From NCBI GenBank assembly GCA_030220185.1, contig JASPKZ010010273.1, positions 496,001-560,000 of the forward strand: a stretch of DNA of 64,000 bases. Direction: 5' to 3'. Below the pieces are notes generated by a model. That model ran no database searches and was not told the DNA's origin. It was given only the letters and a program-made list of their open reading frames with translations. Every line of letters begins with the position of its first letter. Position 1 is the stretch's first letter. The DNA is from Diploptera punctata (taxonomy: Eukaryota > Arthropoda > Insecta > Blattodea > Blaberidae). Below, piece by piece: positions 1 through 10,452 of this stretch. Position numbers and translations under genes: made by a program.

Positions 1-88
1 GGTGCAGCATGGAATTTGCCACCCACTGATCCTAATGCACCAACTCCACAACCAGGAGCTCCAACACAGTCCCTGTATCCTGATTTAC
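1..88 (+). CDS. Arrestin-domain protein gene 1, penultimate coding exon (partial)
   Basis: The exon is open from base 1 in frame 1 and encodes a proline-rich stretch (WNLPPTDPNAPTPQ...SLYPDL). It ends in phase 1 at a strong donor, GTAAGT, at 89. Proline-rich C-terminal tails after the two arrestin lobes are typical of alpha-arrestins (ARRDC family), endocytic adaptors that bring Nedd4-type ubiquitin ligases to membrane cargo. Joined to the exon at 3374 it keeps frame and yields a tail ending in PRYPVFNFETN. The arrestin lobes lie left of the window, so the family call rests on the tail and on the clear ARRDC gene downstream. Confidence 0.7.
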
Positions 89-684
89 GTAAGTACCAGA
101 CATTTTTTACAGTATAATTTACCATTTGTAGGCATGAATAGGACGGATTTATATACTTTAGGCTTCTATGCAATTATACCAATAATATCTTTGTTTAAAC
201 AACCAGTAAATTAATCAGATTTTGTATATTCTCATATTTAATGTCCTCTCCAGGACTAGTTTGATGAACTTTGCTCATCCTCAACTGGTATCTGACTTGG
301 TCATTTACGTCCTAACGAATATCTAATTTATTTATTTTTAAACTAATTTATAAAATTTGAAGAAAGTTACTATAGGAATATGAACATAATGTGAGTGATT
401 TATATGACAGCAGATAGAGGCAGGATGTAATGGAAGCACTTACCAATCGCTTGGTTTCTCCACCCTGCTGCATTCCCGAGTTAAGACATCCCAATGCGCC
501 ACTGTTTATTTCTTTCCTTGTGCTCAGAAAGCCTATGTATAGTATTAATTGTCATGGACATTTTCTGGAGAAAGAGCTCATTTTTGTCCTTGTAACTGTG
601 GAAGTCCTATGTTTTAGGTGCTATAGTTCCTGAGTTATTAAAACTCTTTTATATATTAGAAACGGGCATGTTATTATTCAGTAA
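89..684. other. Gene 1 last intron, left part: nothing recognised
   Basis: A+T-rich intron sequence beginning with the GTAAGT donor. Short open frames here have no recognisable protein similarity. I see no repeat or RNA gene before the Penelope fragment begins. Confidence 0.5.
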
Positions 685-1770
685 AAGAGTGTTAAAGAAA
701 AAGATAACAGCATAGCCTTTCTGGACATCTCAATCAGAAGAGAAGAAGATGACAACATTTATCACACCATATATAGAAAACCTACGCATACTGACAGATA
801 TATTCGTAAAACCTCCAATCATCATCCCAAACAGAAACTTGGTATCATCAAAACATTGACAGATCACACCAAGAAACTTTGCCCTCCTGAATTATTAAAG
901 ACTGAAATCAAACATCTCCGTACAGTATTCACAGCCAATGGATACACCAACAAAGAAATCAACAGAGCAAACCATCCCAGACGATACAACAACAAGGAAT
1001 CAGAAGGAAAAACGTCAACCAGGGCATTCTTACCTTTCATCGAGAATGTAACTGACCGAATTGGAAAACTGCTAAAGAAAGAAGACATAAAAACAGTATA
1101 TAGGCCTACCAGGAAAATCAAAAACCTCCTCGGACCTATTAAGGATCAACTTCATCCTCATCAATCAGCAGGCATATACAGGATCCCGTGCAGTTGCAGC
1201 CAAGTGTATATGGGCACCACTAAACGCAGCATCACAACCAGGCTTAAAGAACATGAAAGATACAGCCGTCTTAAACAAGTGGAAAAGTTGGCAGTAGCAG
1301 AACACTCTCTACTTGAAGGTCATACAGTACAATACAACAACACAGATATATTATCTAAATGCACACACTATTTTACCCATCTGCAACGAGAAGCCATTGA
1401 AATATTCAAACATCAAAATAGTTACAATAGAAAAGAAGAATCATTAAAAGTCAACAAAGCATGGATACCAGTCTTAACAAAAGCCAGATGTAAACCCTTA
1501 CGAGAACAATCTACTAGAATATCAGACAGCAACCTCATTGGTGCAATGGAAGACCCTAATGCTAACCAACCAGAAGGCAGATACAATTTACGAAGTAATG
1601 GACCGCGCAGAGAATACGTCGCGGATACATGTATAAATAAAGCAGGTAGTCGACAAAATTGCCAGTCTCAAGACAACCCTTGAGGATGCCGGACGCAGTC
1701 TCTGGCAAAACGTTGGGGAACTACAAGCCTCAAGACCACAGCAAACAGCCCGGAAATCTTCTGCAAGATC
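685..1770 (+). mobile_element. Penelope-like element, family A, 5'-truncated (RT end + GIY-YIG)
   Basis: The frame is open from 685 (after TAA at 682-684) to TGA at 1681. It reads IAFLDISIRR, then YRKPTHTDRYI and SNHHPKQK, the conserved end of Penelope reverse transcriptases. About 100 residues later comes GIYRIPCSC..QVYMGTTKR..TTRLKEH, the GIY-YIG endonuclease domain that sets Penelope-like retrotransposons apart. The frame has no stop over about 330 codons, unusual for a fragment this old. The 5' three-quarters of the RT is missing. The tail (1677-1716) has a hammerhead-like motif. A minus-strand relative lies at 16683-17015. Confidence 0.85.
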
Positions 1771-1923
1771 ATTGCTTCTATCTTTGCAAATGGCGGCTTC
1801 TTAGTTAAGAAGACATTTATTGGGAATTTTAACATTACTTTATAAAGGCTTCTAATGATGTTTTTATTATTGATTTAACATTTCTCACTGAAAGATAAAT
1901 TATATTTGAAGAGAAAAATGTTT

Positions 1924-1996
1924 GCCTAGACCGAGACTCGAACCCGGGACCTTTGGCTTGCTGGGTCAAATGCTCTACCAACTGAGCTACCGATGC
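1924..1996 (-). tRNA. tRNA-like core of repeat (probable pseudo-tRNA)
   Basis: Read on the minus strand, this 73-base segment has a D arm (GCTC..GAGC), an anticodon-arm-like hairpin and a T arm with GGTTCGAGTC. A box and B box are intact, so Pol III could transcribe it. Base 33 of the loop is C rather than the near-universal T, and the acceptor stem is imperfect. I take it as a tRNA-derived repeat head rather than a working tRNA gene. Confidence 0.5.
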
Positions 1997-2642
1997 AAGT
2001 TACGATCTAGATGCAAATTTTTCTCTTATATACGTTGTAATTCCCTCTCGCCAAATGCTTTTGAAACCATTGCTTCTATCTTTGCAAATGGTGGCTTCTT
2101 AGTTAAGAAGACATTTATTGGGAATTTTAACATTACTTTATAAAGCTAGTAAGGCTTCTAATGATGTTTTTATTATTGATTTAACATTTCAAAGCAAGCC
2201 AAAGGTCCCGGGTTCGAGTCTCGGTCTAGGCAAAAATGTTTCTCTTCAAATATAATTTATCTTTCAGTGCAAATTGTGGCTTCTTAGTTAAGAAGACATT
2301 TATTGGGAATTTTAACATTACTTTATAAAGCTAGTAAGGCTTCTAATGATGTTTTTATTATTGATTTAACATTTCAAAGCAAGCCAAAGGTCCCGGGTTC
2401 GAGTCTCGGTCTAGGCAAAAAATTTTCTCTTCAAATATAATTTATCTTTCAGTGAGAAATGTTAAATCAATAATAAAAACATTAGAAGCCTTACTAGATT
2501 TATAAAGTAATGTTAAAATTCCCAATGTCTTCTTAACTAAGAAGCCACCATTTGCAAAGATAGAAGCAATGGTTTCAAAAGCATTTGGCGAGAGGGAATT
2601 ACAACGTATATAAGAGAAAAATTTGCATCTAGATCGTAACTC

Positions 2643-2715
2643 GCCTCGGTAGCTCAGTTGGTAGAGCATTTGGCCCGGCAAGCCAAAGGTCCCGGGTTCG
2701 AGTCTCGGTCTAGGC
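2643..2715 (+). tRNA. tRNA-like core of repeat (cloverleaf-foldable, anticodon GGC position)
   Basis: This 73-base copy folds as a cloverleaf: acceptor GCCTCGG against TCTAGGC (one mismatch, one wobble), D stem GCTC/GAGC, anticodon stem TTGGC/GCCAA with loop CCGGCAA, and T stem CCGGG/CTCGG. The loop has C at position 33, which argues against a functional tRNA. The same unit occurs at least five more times in full or in part in the window. Confidence 0.5.
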
Positions 2716-2811
2716 GAAAATTTTTCTCTTCAAATATAAAGAAATAGTTTCTTAGAAAAATATTTAATATCAATTAAATTATTGTAATCAATGGTAAAGA
2801 GAAAAATGTTT

Positions 2812-2882
2812 GCCTGAACCGGTACTCAAACCCCAAACCTTTAGCTCCGTGCTAATGCTCTGACCACTGAGCTAATTCAGGC
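2812..2882 (-). tRNA. Second tRNA-like sequence, degenerate
   Basis: On the minus strand it begins GCCTGAATTAGCTCAG and ends with a T-arm-like GGTTTGAGTACCGG..CAGGC. A and B boxes are recognisable and the terminal 6-7 bases can pair. The flank AGAGAAAAATGTTTGCC matches that of the other tRNA-like repeats. Probably a pseudo-tRNA or SINE head. Confidence 0.4.
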
Positions 2883-3373
2883 TTCATTCCCATCCAAGCA
2901 CAAATCCTTCCTTCACCTTGTTCTACTGGTCCCACATTCAAATGCAATGAATTATCATTCACAAATACACACAATGAATGGCTTCTACATTAAGAAGACT
3001 TGAAGGTACTCCACACAGCTATAGCAAATAATGTTTATAGAAAAGACACTCATATGCTCATTCAGTGTTAGATGCAGCACATTAGACACCAACCAACCAA
3101 ATTGTTTTAATTTGTGTTTTTGTTTCAGTGCAGTTCTATATATATATATATTTTTTTTTTTTTAATTTTATTAGTGTCACTTTCGGAATTGTTTCTGAAA
3201 ATGAACTCTGCTCACATGAGCAAACCCATTTCTTGTATTCGTGTAAAATAAATTATTTTCTTTGGAAATTTTAAAATAGTAAATAAATAAATAAATTAGA
3301 AAATGTTATAAACTCATTTGATGAACAAATAATTTAACTTAATTAGTAATTTAATTATCTTTTTTTTTTTCAG

Positions 3374-3501
3374 CTCCAGCTACATTCTCTGAGAGCATGT
3401 TTGGTCCAAAAAACATTAAAGATGCAGGGGATAATCAATTCACACATGGAGATATGGAATATGCTCCAAGATATCCTGTCTTCAACTTTGAAACTAACTA
3501 A
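3374..3501 (+). CDS. Arrestin-domain protein gene 1, last coding exon
   Basis: A polypyrimidine run and CAG at 3371-3373 precede this exon. With the one base carried over from the exon ending at 88 it gives exactly 43 codons: PPATFSESMFGP..., then ..GDMEYAPRYPVFNFETN and TAA at 3499-3501. Insect ARRDC3-like proteins typically end in a Y-x-P-R-Y-P-V-F-like tail, from family knowledge. No canonical PPxY ligase-binding motif is visible in this tail; the nearest is PPATF. The 3.3-kb intron carries a Penelope fragment and tRNA-like repeats. Confidence 0.75.
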
Positions 3502-6221
3502 TACTACCTCATTATATTGAACCTGTTAACAAGATTGAATCTCATAAGAGTGCTTATTAATGCCAAATGGTGCCCCATTCTATTTTCCCTAGGAAAAAAT
3601 AAAAATATATGTATATGTTAAAGGTTTGTTTCTTGAAAAAAATTTATCTTAAGAATATTGAAGTTCAAGTTAGTTCATAATTGCTGAGATCTGTGTTCAC
3701 AAAATAAAAATATAAAGTTGAGTCAATATTCTCTTATCAAAAGACAATTAAAATGAATACACTGCATTCATATCTAGTTTTTCAAAGTATAATTTTGTAA
3801 TAATGGTAATTTTCATTATAATGCTGCTAGAGTTTAAGGCTAAATTAGAAAGCTTTGTATCTGCATAAATGCATATTATTTTAAAACAATTTTACAATAT
3901 TGAACACTCATAATGAGGATTAGTATACAGTTCGGTTTTAACTAGCTTCATTAAACATGTGAGTTCTTGTGGAGAGTATGTTTTTAAATTCTACTGATAG
4001 CTATTAACACTAATGAAGTAATATTTGACCTCTATTAGATACTAAATTTAACACTTCTCACCAAATGTCAAAATTTTATTTGAAGAGAAAAAATAAATAT
4101 TTGATCTATTATTATACATTATACATACAGAATCAGAATTTGATAATTCTTTAAAAATTGGTTAATTTAATAAAAAAATTCAAATAATTATTTTTTTCTG
4201 ATCGGTTCAATGGGTCACTTTTAGGAACCCAATTTTATAAAATGTATTAGCAAGAATGACATATTTAAAAATCAGTGTCACAAGTAATAAATTGAATACA
4301 CTGATTAATATTAATGTGTGTATATTTAACTACTTGAATATAAAGTAAAAAGGCTATTTCTAGGAATAAAATGTAAAGCAACGGGTAACCAAAGGACAAA
4401 GTTATTTTCTTTATTTATGCAACTTATGTTGTGGTTTAACTTTTATAGGAATTATATTGTGGTGTTACAACTGAATTTTAGGAAATATAAAAATGTTGTA
4501 ATGAAAATCCAATTCATGAAATGCACACAATTATTATAGGCCTAAAATTGTAAGCATCAACTTATTACAAATTATCTCATTTAATATAAGGTGTAACCTA
4601 CATTAATTTATTTTTTTAAATTTATCTGTAGGTAGAATATTTATTTCTTTACCTCTATTAAATTATTTTATATGGTCTCGATGTATTAATCTATGTTAAA
4701 AGGTTTTCCTTCCATGATACGAAGGAGTTTTAAAATAAAATGCATTTAACATCAGTGAAGTTTCTTTATGGGCATAATACAGCTTTAAACATGATAATTT
4801 TAAGCAAATGTGTGTGTGCATTAAAAGCATACAAATTTATTTAATATGTTTAACAGAGATCTTGTAAGCATTAATCATAATGATAAAGAATTAGTTTATG
4901 TAAATAGTTTGCAGCTATTAATATATTACTACTTTTGATAAATTTCAATATTTTCATATATTTTATAAGTGATTATGGAGTTATTTTAATACTTATTATA
5001 TGTTTAAGCGGTGATTAAAATTAGTAATGGTCCTATTTAAGACTGATTGTAGCATAAAATAGCTAAAGCGCTCAACATTTATTCATGTTTTTTACTAAAA
5101 AATAATTTGGTTGAAATTTATTAGAAATTTTAAATTTTAGCTTTGTTTTACATGTAGTTGAAGTAATAGTATGGTTTCTTCTGGGTTATTTACTCATATT
5201 TTTTGCAAACAAGTTTGATATTTGTTGATTATAAATCAGTGCCTGCTTAATGATCTTTTTATACAGAGTGTTTCTAACCTTTAGGGCCAGAATTGTACAG
5301 ATGTACAAAACTCAGTGTTTTGAGATTAGTAAACTATGGTTGGAAATGCACCACACGATCTTGAACTTACAAGAGACTGGGTTGTTCAAGCCACACAACT
5401 CAGAGTGCTAAACAAAGAATGTTTACACATAAAACTTTCAAGAAATGGTTTTGGTCCATGTAGTACCCAACAACTTCCCTGTTACACCAGAGTTGAAGTA
5501 GGTTCTTGATGGTAACATGTGAAATAGAAGGGTCACAGAATTGACCTCACAGGATCTAGAACTTTGGCAAAAATAGATAGTGAAAAATTAAGAATCTACA
5601 GAGTAGCAATAGAAACTGAGAAAAGACCACAATCTATGAACACTCGAGATGATGCCCAAAGATTACCATCTACATGGAAAACTGCTCTCGCTGCTTACTA
5701 TGTCATCCCTAAAACAGCAGAGAAGATATGAAGAATACCACCATTGGGCAACATGGAATGTGGTCAACCCTTGGATAGGTGTACAGTTTCCAAAATGGAT
5801 CGCAATGAAAACGCAATGTTTTTAACTAACATTTACACTCACGTAGCTAATTGTCACTCTGCCTCTAACGGTCGACCATGGGTCATTTGGAATTATTAAC
5901 GGCACATGGATTACTAGCCACCATCCAATAGAATACCAGATATGCAATTGTCTATTGTATATAAGACCTAAACCAGTATCTTGAACCTATCATTCCTTAA
6001 TAATGGCATGTGGGATTATGTCAAAACATTGGAATCTGTGGCCAGAATCCATGATGCGGAAAACTCAAGAAAAGTTTCTTAATCATACATATAATCAATT
6101 TTTGTTTTAATATTTTATATTAATATGAATTGATTTTTTAAAAAATTAGTTTGTAGCAAATAAACTCTTTTTACAACTCCATTTGCTAAAGCAGTTGTAT
6201 GAAATTACTATAAGAAGTAAT
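3502..6221. other. Intergenic A+T-rich sequence, no gene recognised
   Basis: About 2.7 kb after gene 1 with no convincing coding frame. 3502 to about 5270 is very A+T-rich and may include 3' UTR. About 5280-6060 is less A+T-rich and reads like an old, heavily decayed transposon, but I cannot name a family. Confidence 0.4.
3598..3708 (+). promoter_or_regulatory. Candidate polyadenylation signals of gene 1
   Basis: AATAAA occurs at 3598-3603 and 3703-3708, about 100 and 200 bases after the stop codon of gene 1. Either could end the transcript. More AATAAA-like sites lie further down in A+T-rich sequence, so a longer 3' UTR is possible. RNA 3'-end data would decide. Confidence 0.45.
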
Positions 6222-6559
6222 ATATATATTATCCTCAACTTGTATCCAACCCAGGGCCAGGTCGAGGGATGATATGGAGCCCCTATATATTTTTAGAGGT
6301 CTGTGAATGACAAGGGTGCCAGCTGACCATGCACCAGCACAAGGGTGGATGAAGGAGATGAGATGAAATGGTTGAGTGGAATATGGAAAAACAGTAGAAT
6401 GAAATTTGTGGGAAGGGGAAAAAATGGGAGAAACCCCAAGAAAAACCTTCCGAAGCTCCATTTCGTCCACCAACAAACCCATATGGAGTGACCAAGACTC
6501 AGTCTCAAGTCCTCAGTGGTGATAGACAAGTGTCTAACTGCTTGGGCCACGGAGCTGTC
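6222..6559 (-). mobile_element. SINE family A, full copy with 9-bp target duplication
   Basis: The minus strand starts with a tRNA-like promoter (CCGTGGCCCAAGCAGTTAGA, then a B-box-like GACTTGAGACTGAG) and ends ..GTTGAGGATAAT. AGAAGTAAT occurs at both edges (6213-6221 and 6560-6568), a target-site duplication. Relatives lie at 21343-21556, 48134-48475 and 50981-51315. Short open frames crossing it (for example one starting MAQAVR) are frames of the SINE, not proteins. Confidence 0.75.
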
Positions 6560-6679
6560 AGAAGTAATGTAATAAAACTGTATTAAAGAATTTTGCTCAA
6601 ATAAATTGTTTTTATTTATTTGAGCTAAGGTGTTGGCTAAAGTTAATCTTTTATCCTACTTTTACACTATTTGCAAATA

Positions 6680-6870
6680 TTGCATTGTTATTCACATGCA
6701 CTATCCAACTTATGGAACTTTCAACTTATTTTGATTTCTGCACTAAACATAAGGCTTTTTATAAGATAACACTATTATTATTCACATGCACTATCCAACT
6801 TACTAAACTCTCAGCTTACTTTGATATTCAGTAACTTTCACACTGAATATAAGGCTTTTTATAAGATACA
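6680..6870 (+). repeat. Imperfect tandem duplication, about 95-bp unit
   Basis: The string TTATTCACATGCACTATCC occurs near 6690 and again near 6780. Each is followed by a similar block ending in AAGGCTTTTTATAAGATA. It lies just before the LINE remnant and may be part of it or of the local flank. Confidence 0.6.
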
Positions 6871-6889
6871 TTGTTCAGAATTCCACTCC

Positions 6890-7760
6890 AGCTGTTCTCA
6901 ATTTTTACAATATTTAGAAGGTTTATGTTATTCATTAATTAATAGGGGCATAAGACAAGGATGTGCCTTTCGCCCTTGCTCTTTATCATATACATGGATA
7001 GAATACTCCAAGATTGGCGACAGATAAGACACTTCTATCCAAATTAATAGAAACCATAAAATAGACTCTTTGCTTTTTGCAGATGATTTGGTATTAATAG
7101 CTCCAACAGAAACAGATTTACAATATTCTATACACAATTTTAATATAATTGCAAAAAGGTACAATATGGAAATCAATACAAAGAAAACTAAAGTGATGGC
7201 CTTTTGTGGCCTATACCTAGCAAAATTGTTTTGGATGATGAAATTTTAGAACAAGTAAACAAATGTAATTATTTGGGTTATAATTTAACATTTCAAGATG
7301 AAGCTGATATATCAAATAAAATCACAAGTTTTACAAAAAACAACGGGTATAATTAACAGTATAATGAAACCATCTTTTGTAAAGAAGAACACAAGATTAT
7401 GGCTTTATAAGGTTCTCGCAAGACCAGTTTTAAGATATGGTAGTGAAGCATGGACAATACGAAGAAGAGATGAAAGCTGAATAACAGCAAATGAGATGTG
7501 ATTTATACACCATACAGCAGGCTACACAAAGTGAGACCATAAAAGAAATGAGGAAATTATGGAAGAGTTGGATGTAGAACCCATTCTTCACCATATACAA
7601 AACTACCAGAACAACTGGAAAGTCCATCTTCACGCCGTCTCATAGAATTCGAATAGCCATACTTCGCTACTGCCCCAAGGCAAAAGATCGCTGGGACGTC
7701 CAAAAAAGTGCTGGATGGAAAATTCCTCTTTGAGACCGTAATAGGCCACACAGCCTAATA
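6890..7760 (+). pseudogene. Decayed RTE-like LINE fragment (RT palm to C-terminal tail)
   Basis: Frame-shifted pieces read in order: NRGIRQGCAF (RT motif RQGC), then IDSLLFADDLVLI (FADD catalytic motif near 7075-7105), KKTKVMAF, then VLARPVLRYGSEAWTIRR, and finally a GRPKKCW-like tail near 7690. Order and motifs match the intact relative at 37227-40274. Several frameshifts and stops make it non-functional. The endonuclease half is missing. Confidence 0.8.
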
Positions 7761-7935
7761 TTTGCATGGATGATGATGTTCTTGCATTATGAAAATTTTA
7801 CATCTTATAACAAAAATTTTCAAAACTAAATATAAAGTTACTGATGTCATTGACTCCACGTCATTTAGAATGACTCAAAATAAGTAACAACAGCATTATA
7901 AAAAATGTGCAACAATTAAAAAAAATACTTGAAAT

Positions 7936-8269
7936 AAAACTCCTGGCGCGACAGGCCTACAAGGCCCTTAGCCTACCAGCCGGCTGCTGGCCTCACATCC
8001 ACATGTGTTAATCACAGAGGTAGATGATAATCAGCCAGTGTAGGGGTGACATGTGGTCAGCATGTCGAGTACCCCAGCTGGTTTTCTCAACCTGGAGCCG
8101 CTACTTATCGTAGCTACCCAAATGCATCACGATGCTGGGTGGGCACCGGTCCCATACTGGCCGAAATACCATGAGAAAATTTCTTCCCTCATGGAGACTC
8201 GAACCAGCGCAAGTCCCGTAGCTCTGCGCCAAGGCTTCCTGCCTTAACCACTCGGCTACGGCGCGGGAC
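7936..8269 (-). mobile_element. SINE family C, full copy with 13-bp target duplication
   Basis: The minus strand begins TCCCGCGCCGTAGCCGAGTG, a Leu/Ser-tRNA-like A box, with B box GGTTCGAGTCTC about 60 bases on. It ends with CGCCAGGAGT on the same strand. AAATACTTGAAAT is found at 7923-7935 and 8270-8282, an exact 13-bp target duplication of the kind made by LINE machinery. Other copies are at 9272-9481, about 12232-12345, 46628-46941 and 53624-53862. Confidence 0.85.
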
Positions 8270-8519
8270 AAATACTTGAAATGGAATCTGAAATTACCAA
8301 AATGACATTAATAGCATTATCAAAAAAATATACAAAAATAAAAATATGTGGCAATGGAGTATGTAATTAGATTACCAAACTGACTGTATATCTGTTAAGT
8401 CATAAGCCATAAATGTTCAATTCAATGAACTGATACAGAGAGTATCTTGATTGAATTGTTATTCATCTATACAAATTGAAATATTTATTCTCATTGTAAC
8501 AGTTTTCATAACTGAAAGA

Positions 8520-8885
8520 TAAATTATATTTGATGAGAAAAATTTTCGCCTAGACCGAGACTCGAACCCGGGACCCTTGGCTTTCCGGGCCAAGTGCTCT
8601 ACCAACTGAACTACAGAGGCGAGTTACGATCTAGACGCAATTTTTTCTCTTATATACATTGTAATTCCCTATCGCCAAATGCTTTTGAAACCATTGCTTC
8701 TATCTTTGCAAATGGCGGCTTCTTAGTTAAGAAGACATTTATTGGGAATTTAACATTACTTTATAAAGCTAGTAAGGCTTCTAATGATGTCCCGGGTTCG
8801 AGTCTCGGTCTAGGCGAAAATTTTTCTCTTCAAATATAATTTATCTTTCAGTGAGAAATGTTAAATCAATAATAAAAACATCAGT
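8520..8885. repeat. tRNA-like repeat unit with a second 3'-half copy
   Basis: A minus-strand tRNA-like core (8548-8620) with the usual flanks is followed by a plus-strand T-arm-plus-acceptor fragment (8790-8815) joined after TCTAATGATG. Flanks match the cluster at 1771-2760 and the array at 58.46 kb. The outer ends are inverted copies of each other (GAAAGATAAATTATATTTGA near 8513 and its complement near 8830), so the unit can fold back. Confidence 0.7.
8548..8620 (-). tRNA. tRNA-like core of repeat
   Basis: 73 bases on the minus strand, almost identical to the cores at 58487 and 58788, with an intact B box GGTTCGAGTC. The D-arm region carries a change (TCAGTTGGTAGAGC kept, acceptor side altered to GCCTCTG). 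Probably a pseudo-tRNA within a repeat. Confidence 0.45.
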
Positions 8886-8924
8886 TTTCATAACATTTCC
8901 TCATATCATTACAAAATATCTGAA

Positions 8925-9115
8925 GTGAAGTGAACCACTACAGACCTTAGGAGGTCCTTGGGATTGTAGGAAACTAAGGCTGTTGGTACCAGTTGTCAAC
9001 CCTTTGGCCACTTTATCCTCAGAATATCCATCTGGTACTCATTTCCATTAGAGGTTGAGTCAACCCCAGGGTTTTGGTGCTGCCAAAAGTTTAGAATAGT
9101 TTAAAGATCCTGGCC
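8925..9115 (-). mobile_element. SINE family E fragment, 5'-truncated
   Basis: It shares with 24850-25110 the strings CTGGTACTC..TTTC, AGAGG and CCCCAGGG..GTGCTGCCA. In the 24.9-kb copy these are followed by a minus-strand tRNA-like head, which is missing here. Both copies have the same orientation. Confidence 0.5.
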
Positions 9116-9271
9116 TCCATTTAGATTATACTTATTGTGGTGTGATTGTGCTTTCAATTAATTAACATGATTCAACTATTACATTTAAAAATTGAATCAA
9201 ATATATTTTCTCAACAGTAGAAATTATTAATATATTTTTTAATGTATTGTATTTATTTGGGGAGATATATA

Positions 9272-9481
9272 ACTCCTGGCACGACAGGCCTAGAAGGCCC
9301 TTAGCCTACCAGCCGGCTGCTGGCCTCATATCCACATGTGTCAATCACAGATGTAGATGATCATCAGCCAGTGTAGTGGTGACATGTGGTCAGCATGTCG
9401 GGTCTCCCAGCCGTTACAGCTGGTTTTCTCAACCTGGAGCCGCTACTTATTGAAGCTACCCAAATGCCTCATGATGCTGGG
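9272..9481 (-). mobile_element. SINE family C, 5'-truncated copy
   Basis: It starts ACTCCTGGCACGACAGGCCT and matches the tail and body of the full copy at 7936-8269, but stops at ATGATGCTGG before the tRNA-like head. Truncation of the promoter end is normal for retroposed SINEs. Confidence 0.75.
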
Positions 9482-9817
9482 AGGATTACTTAAATATAAT
9501 ATAAGAAGTGAATTATTTAAAAACATTGAATCATTGATTTGGGAGAGAATTATGGAGTTATCATTACCTTGAAATTGAGGATTACTTGTTTTTCTTGTAT
9601 TCAAAATATGGATAAAGTTTTTAGCTCTGCTAATGATAAGCAAATCAGCCACCAAATGTAGAAACATCCTATTTACAGTTCAGACACTGCCTCTGATAGT
9701 TTCATAGAAAATTCTTTATACATTGTCATTGTGTCTGTTGTCTGTTCTAGAATGTACATCAATACTCAAGATGATCTGACTAAAAAGTGATACAACAATT
9801 AAATGAGTTGCTATCAG

Positions 9818-9818
<1 letters not shown>

Positions 9819-9878
<60 letters not shown>
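9819..9878. repeat. (ATT)n microsatellite
   Basis: About 20 uninterrupted ATT units. Confidence 0.95.
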
Positions 9879-9879
<1 letters not shown>

Positions 9880-9960
9880 GTTAATAAATAATTGTTAAAT
9901 TTCCTTTCAATCAAAGCTTCATTATTACAAACTGTTTCCAATTTTTTATTTCTTTGTACA

Positions 9961-10187
9961 TTAAGGCCAGTATTCAAGAACCAAGCTCTCTAGGCCATGC
10001 CATCTCCATCTTCCATAAGCTGAGGCTGTCATCTTTCAATTGTTCCCAGAAATTTTTAAAAATAAATATCTTGTTAGCACATAATGTTGAATAGAGTGAA
10101 CCAGTTAGAGTAGGTTCTGCATAACCTGGAGAGACGGGCTGAGAGTCGCTCTTTGCAGAAAGTTTGGTTCTTGAATACCGGCCTTAA
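9961..10187. mobile_element. MITE flanked by TTAA
   Basis: The 227-bp segment begins TTAAGGCCAGTATTCAAGAA and ends with the inverted complement TTCTTGAATACCGGCCTTAA. The terminal inverted repeat runs over 20 bases, with TTAA at both edges. TTAA target duplication is typical of piggyBac-type DNA transposons and some MITEs. No coding sequence inside. The source transposase is not in the window. Confidence 0.8.
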
Positions 10188-10377
10188 TTTTAATTACAAT
10201 ATATAAGTAATAACAACTTGATCTAAGATTTCATAATAATTCTAAGGTGAATTTTATTCGATATCTGTTCAAAATACTTGTATCTAATAATATATTAGTA
10301 GTTTTATGTGAGAATTGTGTATGTGGGAAGACCAAGGAAAATAGTGAAATAGTTATCACAATGTTAGGCACTAAAAT

Positions 10378-10452
10378 ATGGTTGGTATCTAATGTCGAGC
10401 ACTTGATAATGAAATCATTCGCTCTCTTGCGCTCCAATATTTATCAGAAATG
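10378..10452 (-). mobile_element. 3' end fragment of the I/R1-like LINE
   Basis: About 75 bases (GGTTGGTATCTAATGTCGAG onward) match, nearly base for base, the 3' end of the LINE at 61957-63775, in the same orientation. Only the extreme 3' end is present, consistent with a severely 5'-truncated insertion. Confidence 0.75.

Larger units (their letters stand above)
1771..2760. repeat. Cluster of rearranged tRNA-like repeat units
   Basis: Several copies of one roughly 300-bp unit lie in both orientations. Each has a Pol III tRNA-like core and a shared flank that includes GCGGCTTCTTAGTTAAGAAG or its relatives. A minus tRNA-like copy is at 1924-1996, a plus copy at 2643-2715, and plus 3'-half-only copies at about 2194-2231 and 2379-2416. 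In the half copies the flank ending GATTTAACATTTC joins directly to the anticodon stem, so the 5' half has been replaced. This suggests template switching or recombination. Confidence 0.7.

Noticed and set aside
864..1121. 85-codon minus-strand frame opposite the Penelope ORF
   Set aside because: Mirror frame of a coding sequence with no recognisable motif.
6186..6550. Three overlapping minus-strand frames of 70-98 codons, one starting MAQAVRHLS
   Set aside because: They lie in SINE family A; the same frames appear in the copies at 48.1 and 51.0 kb with the SINE's own sequence.
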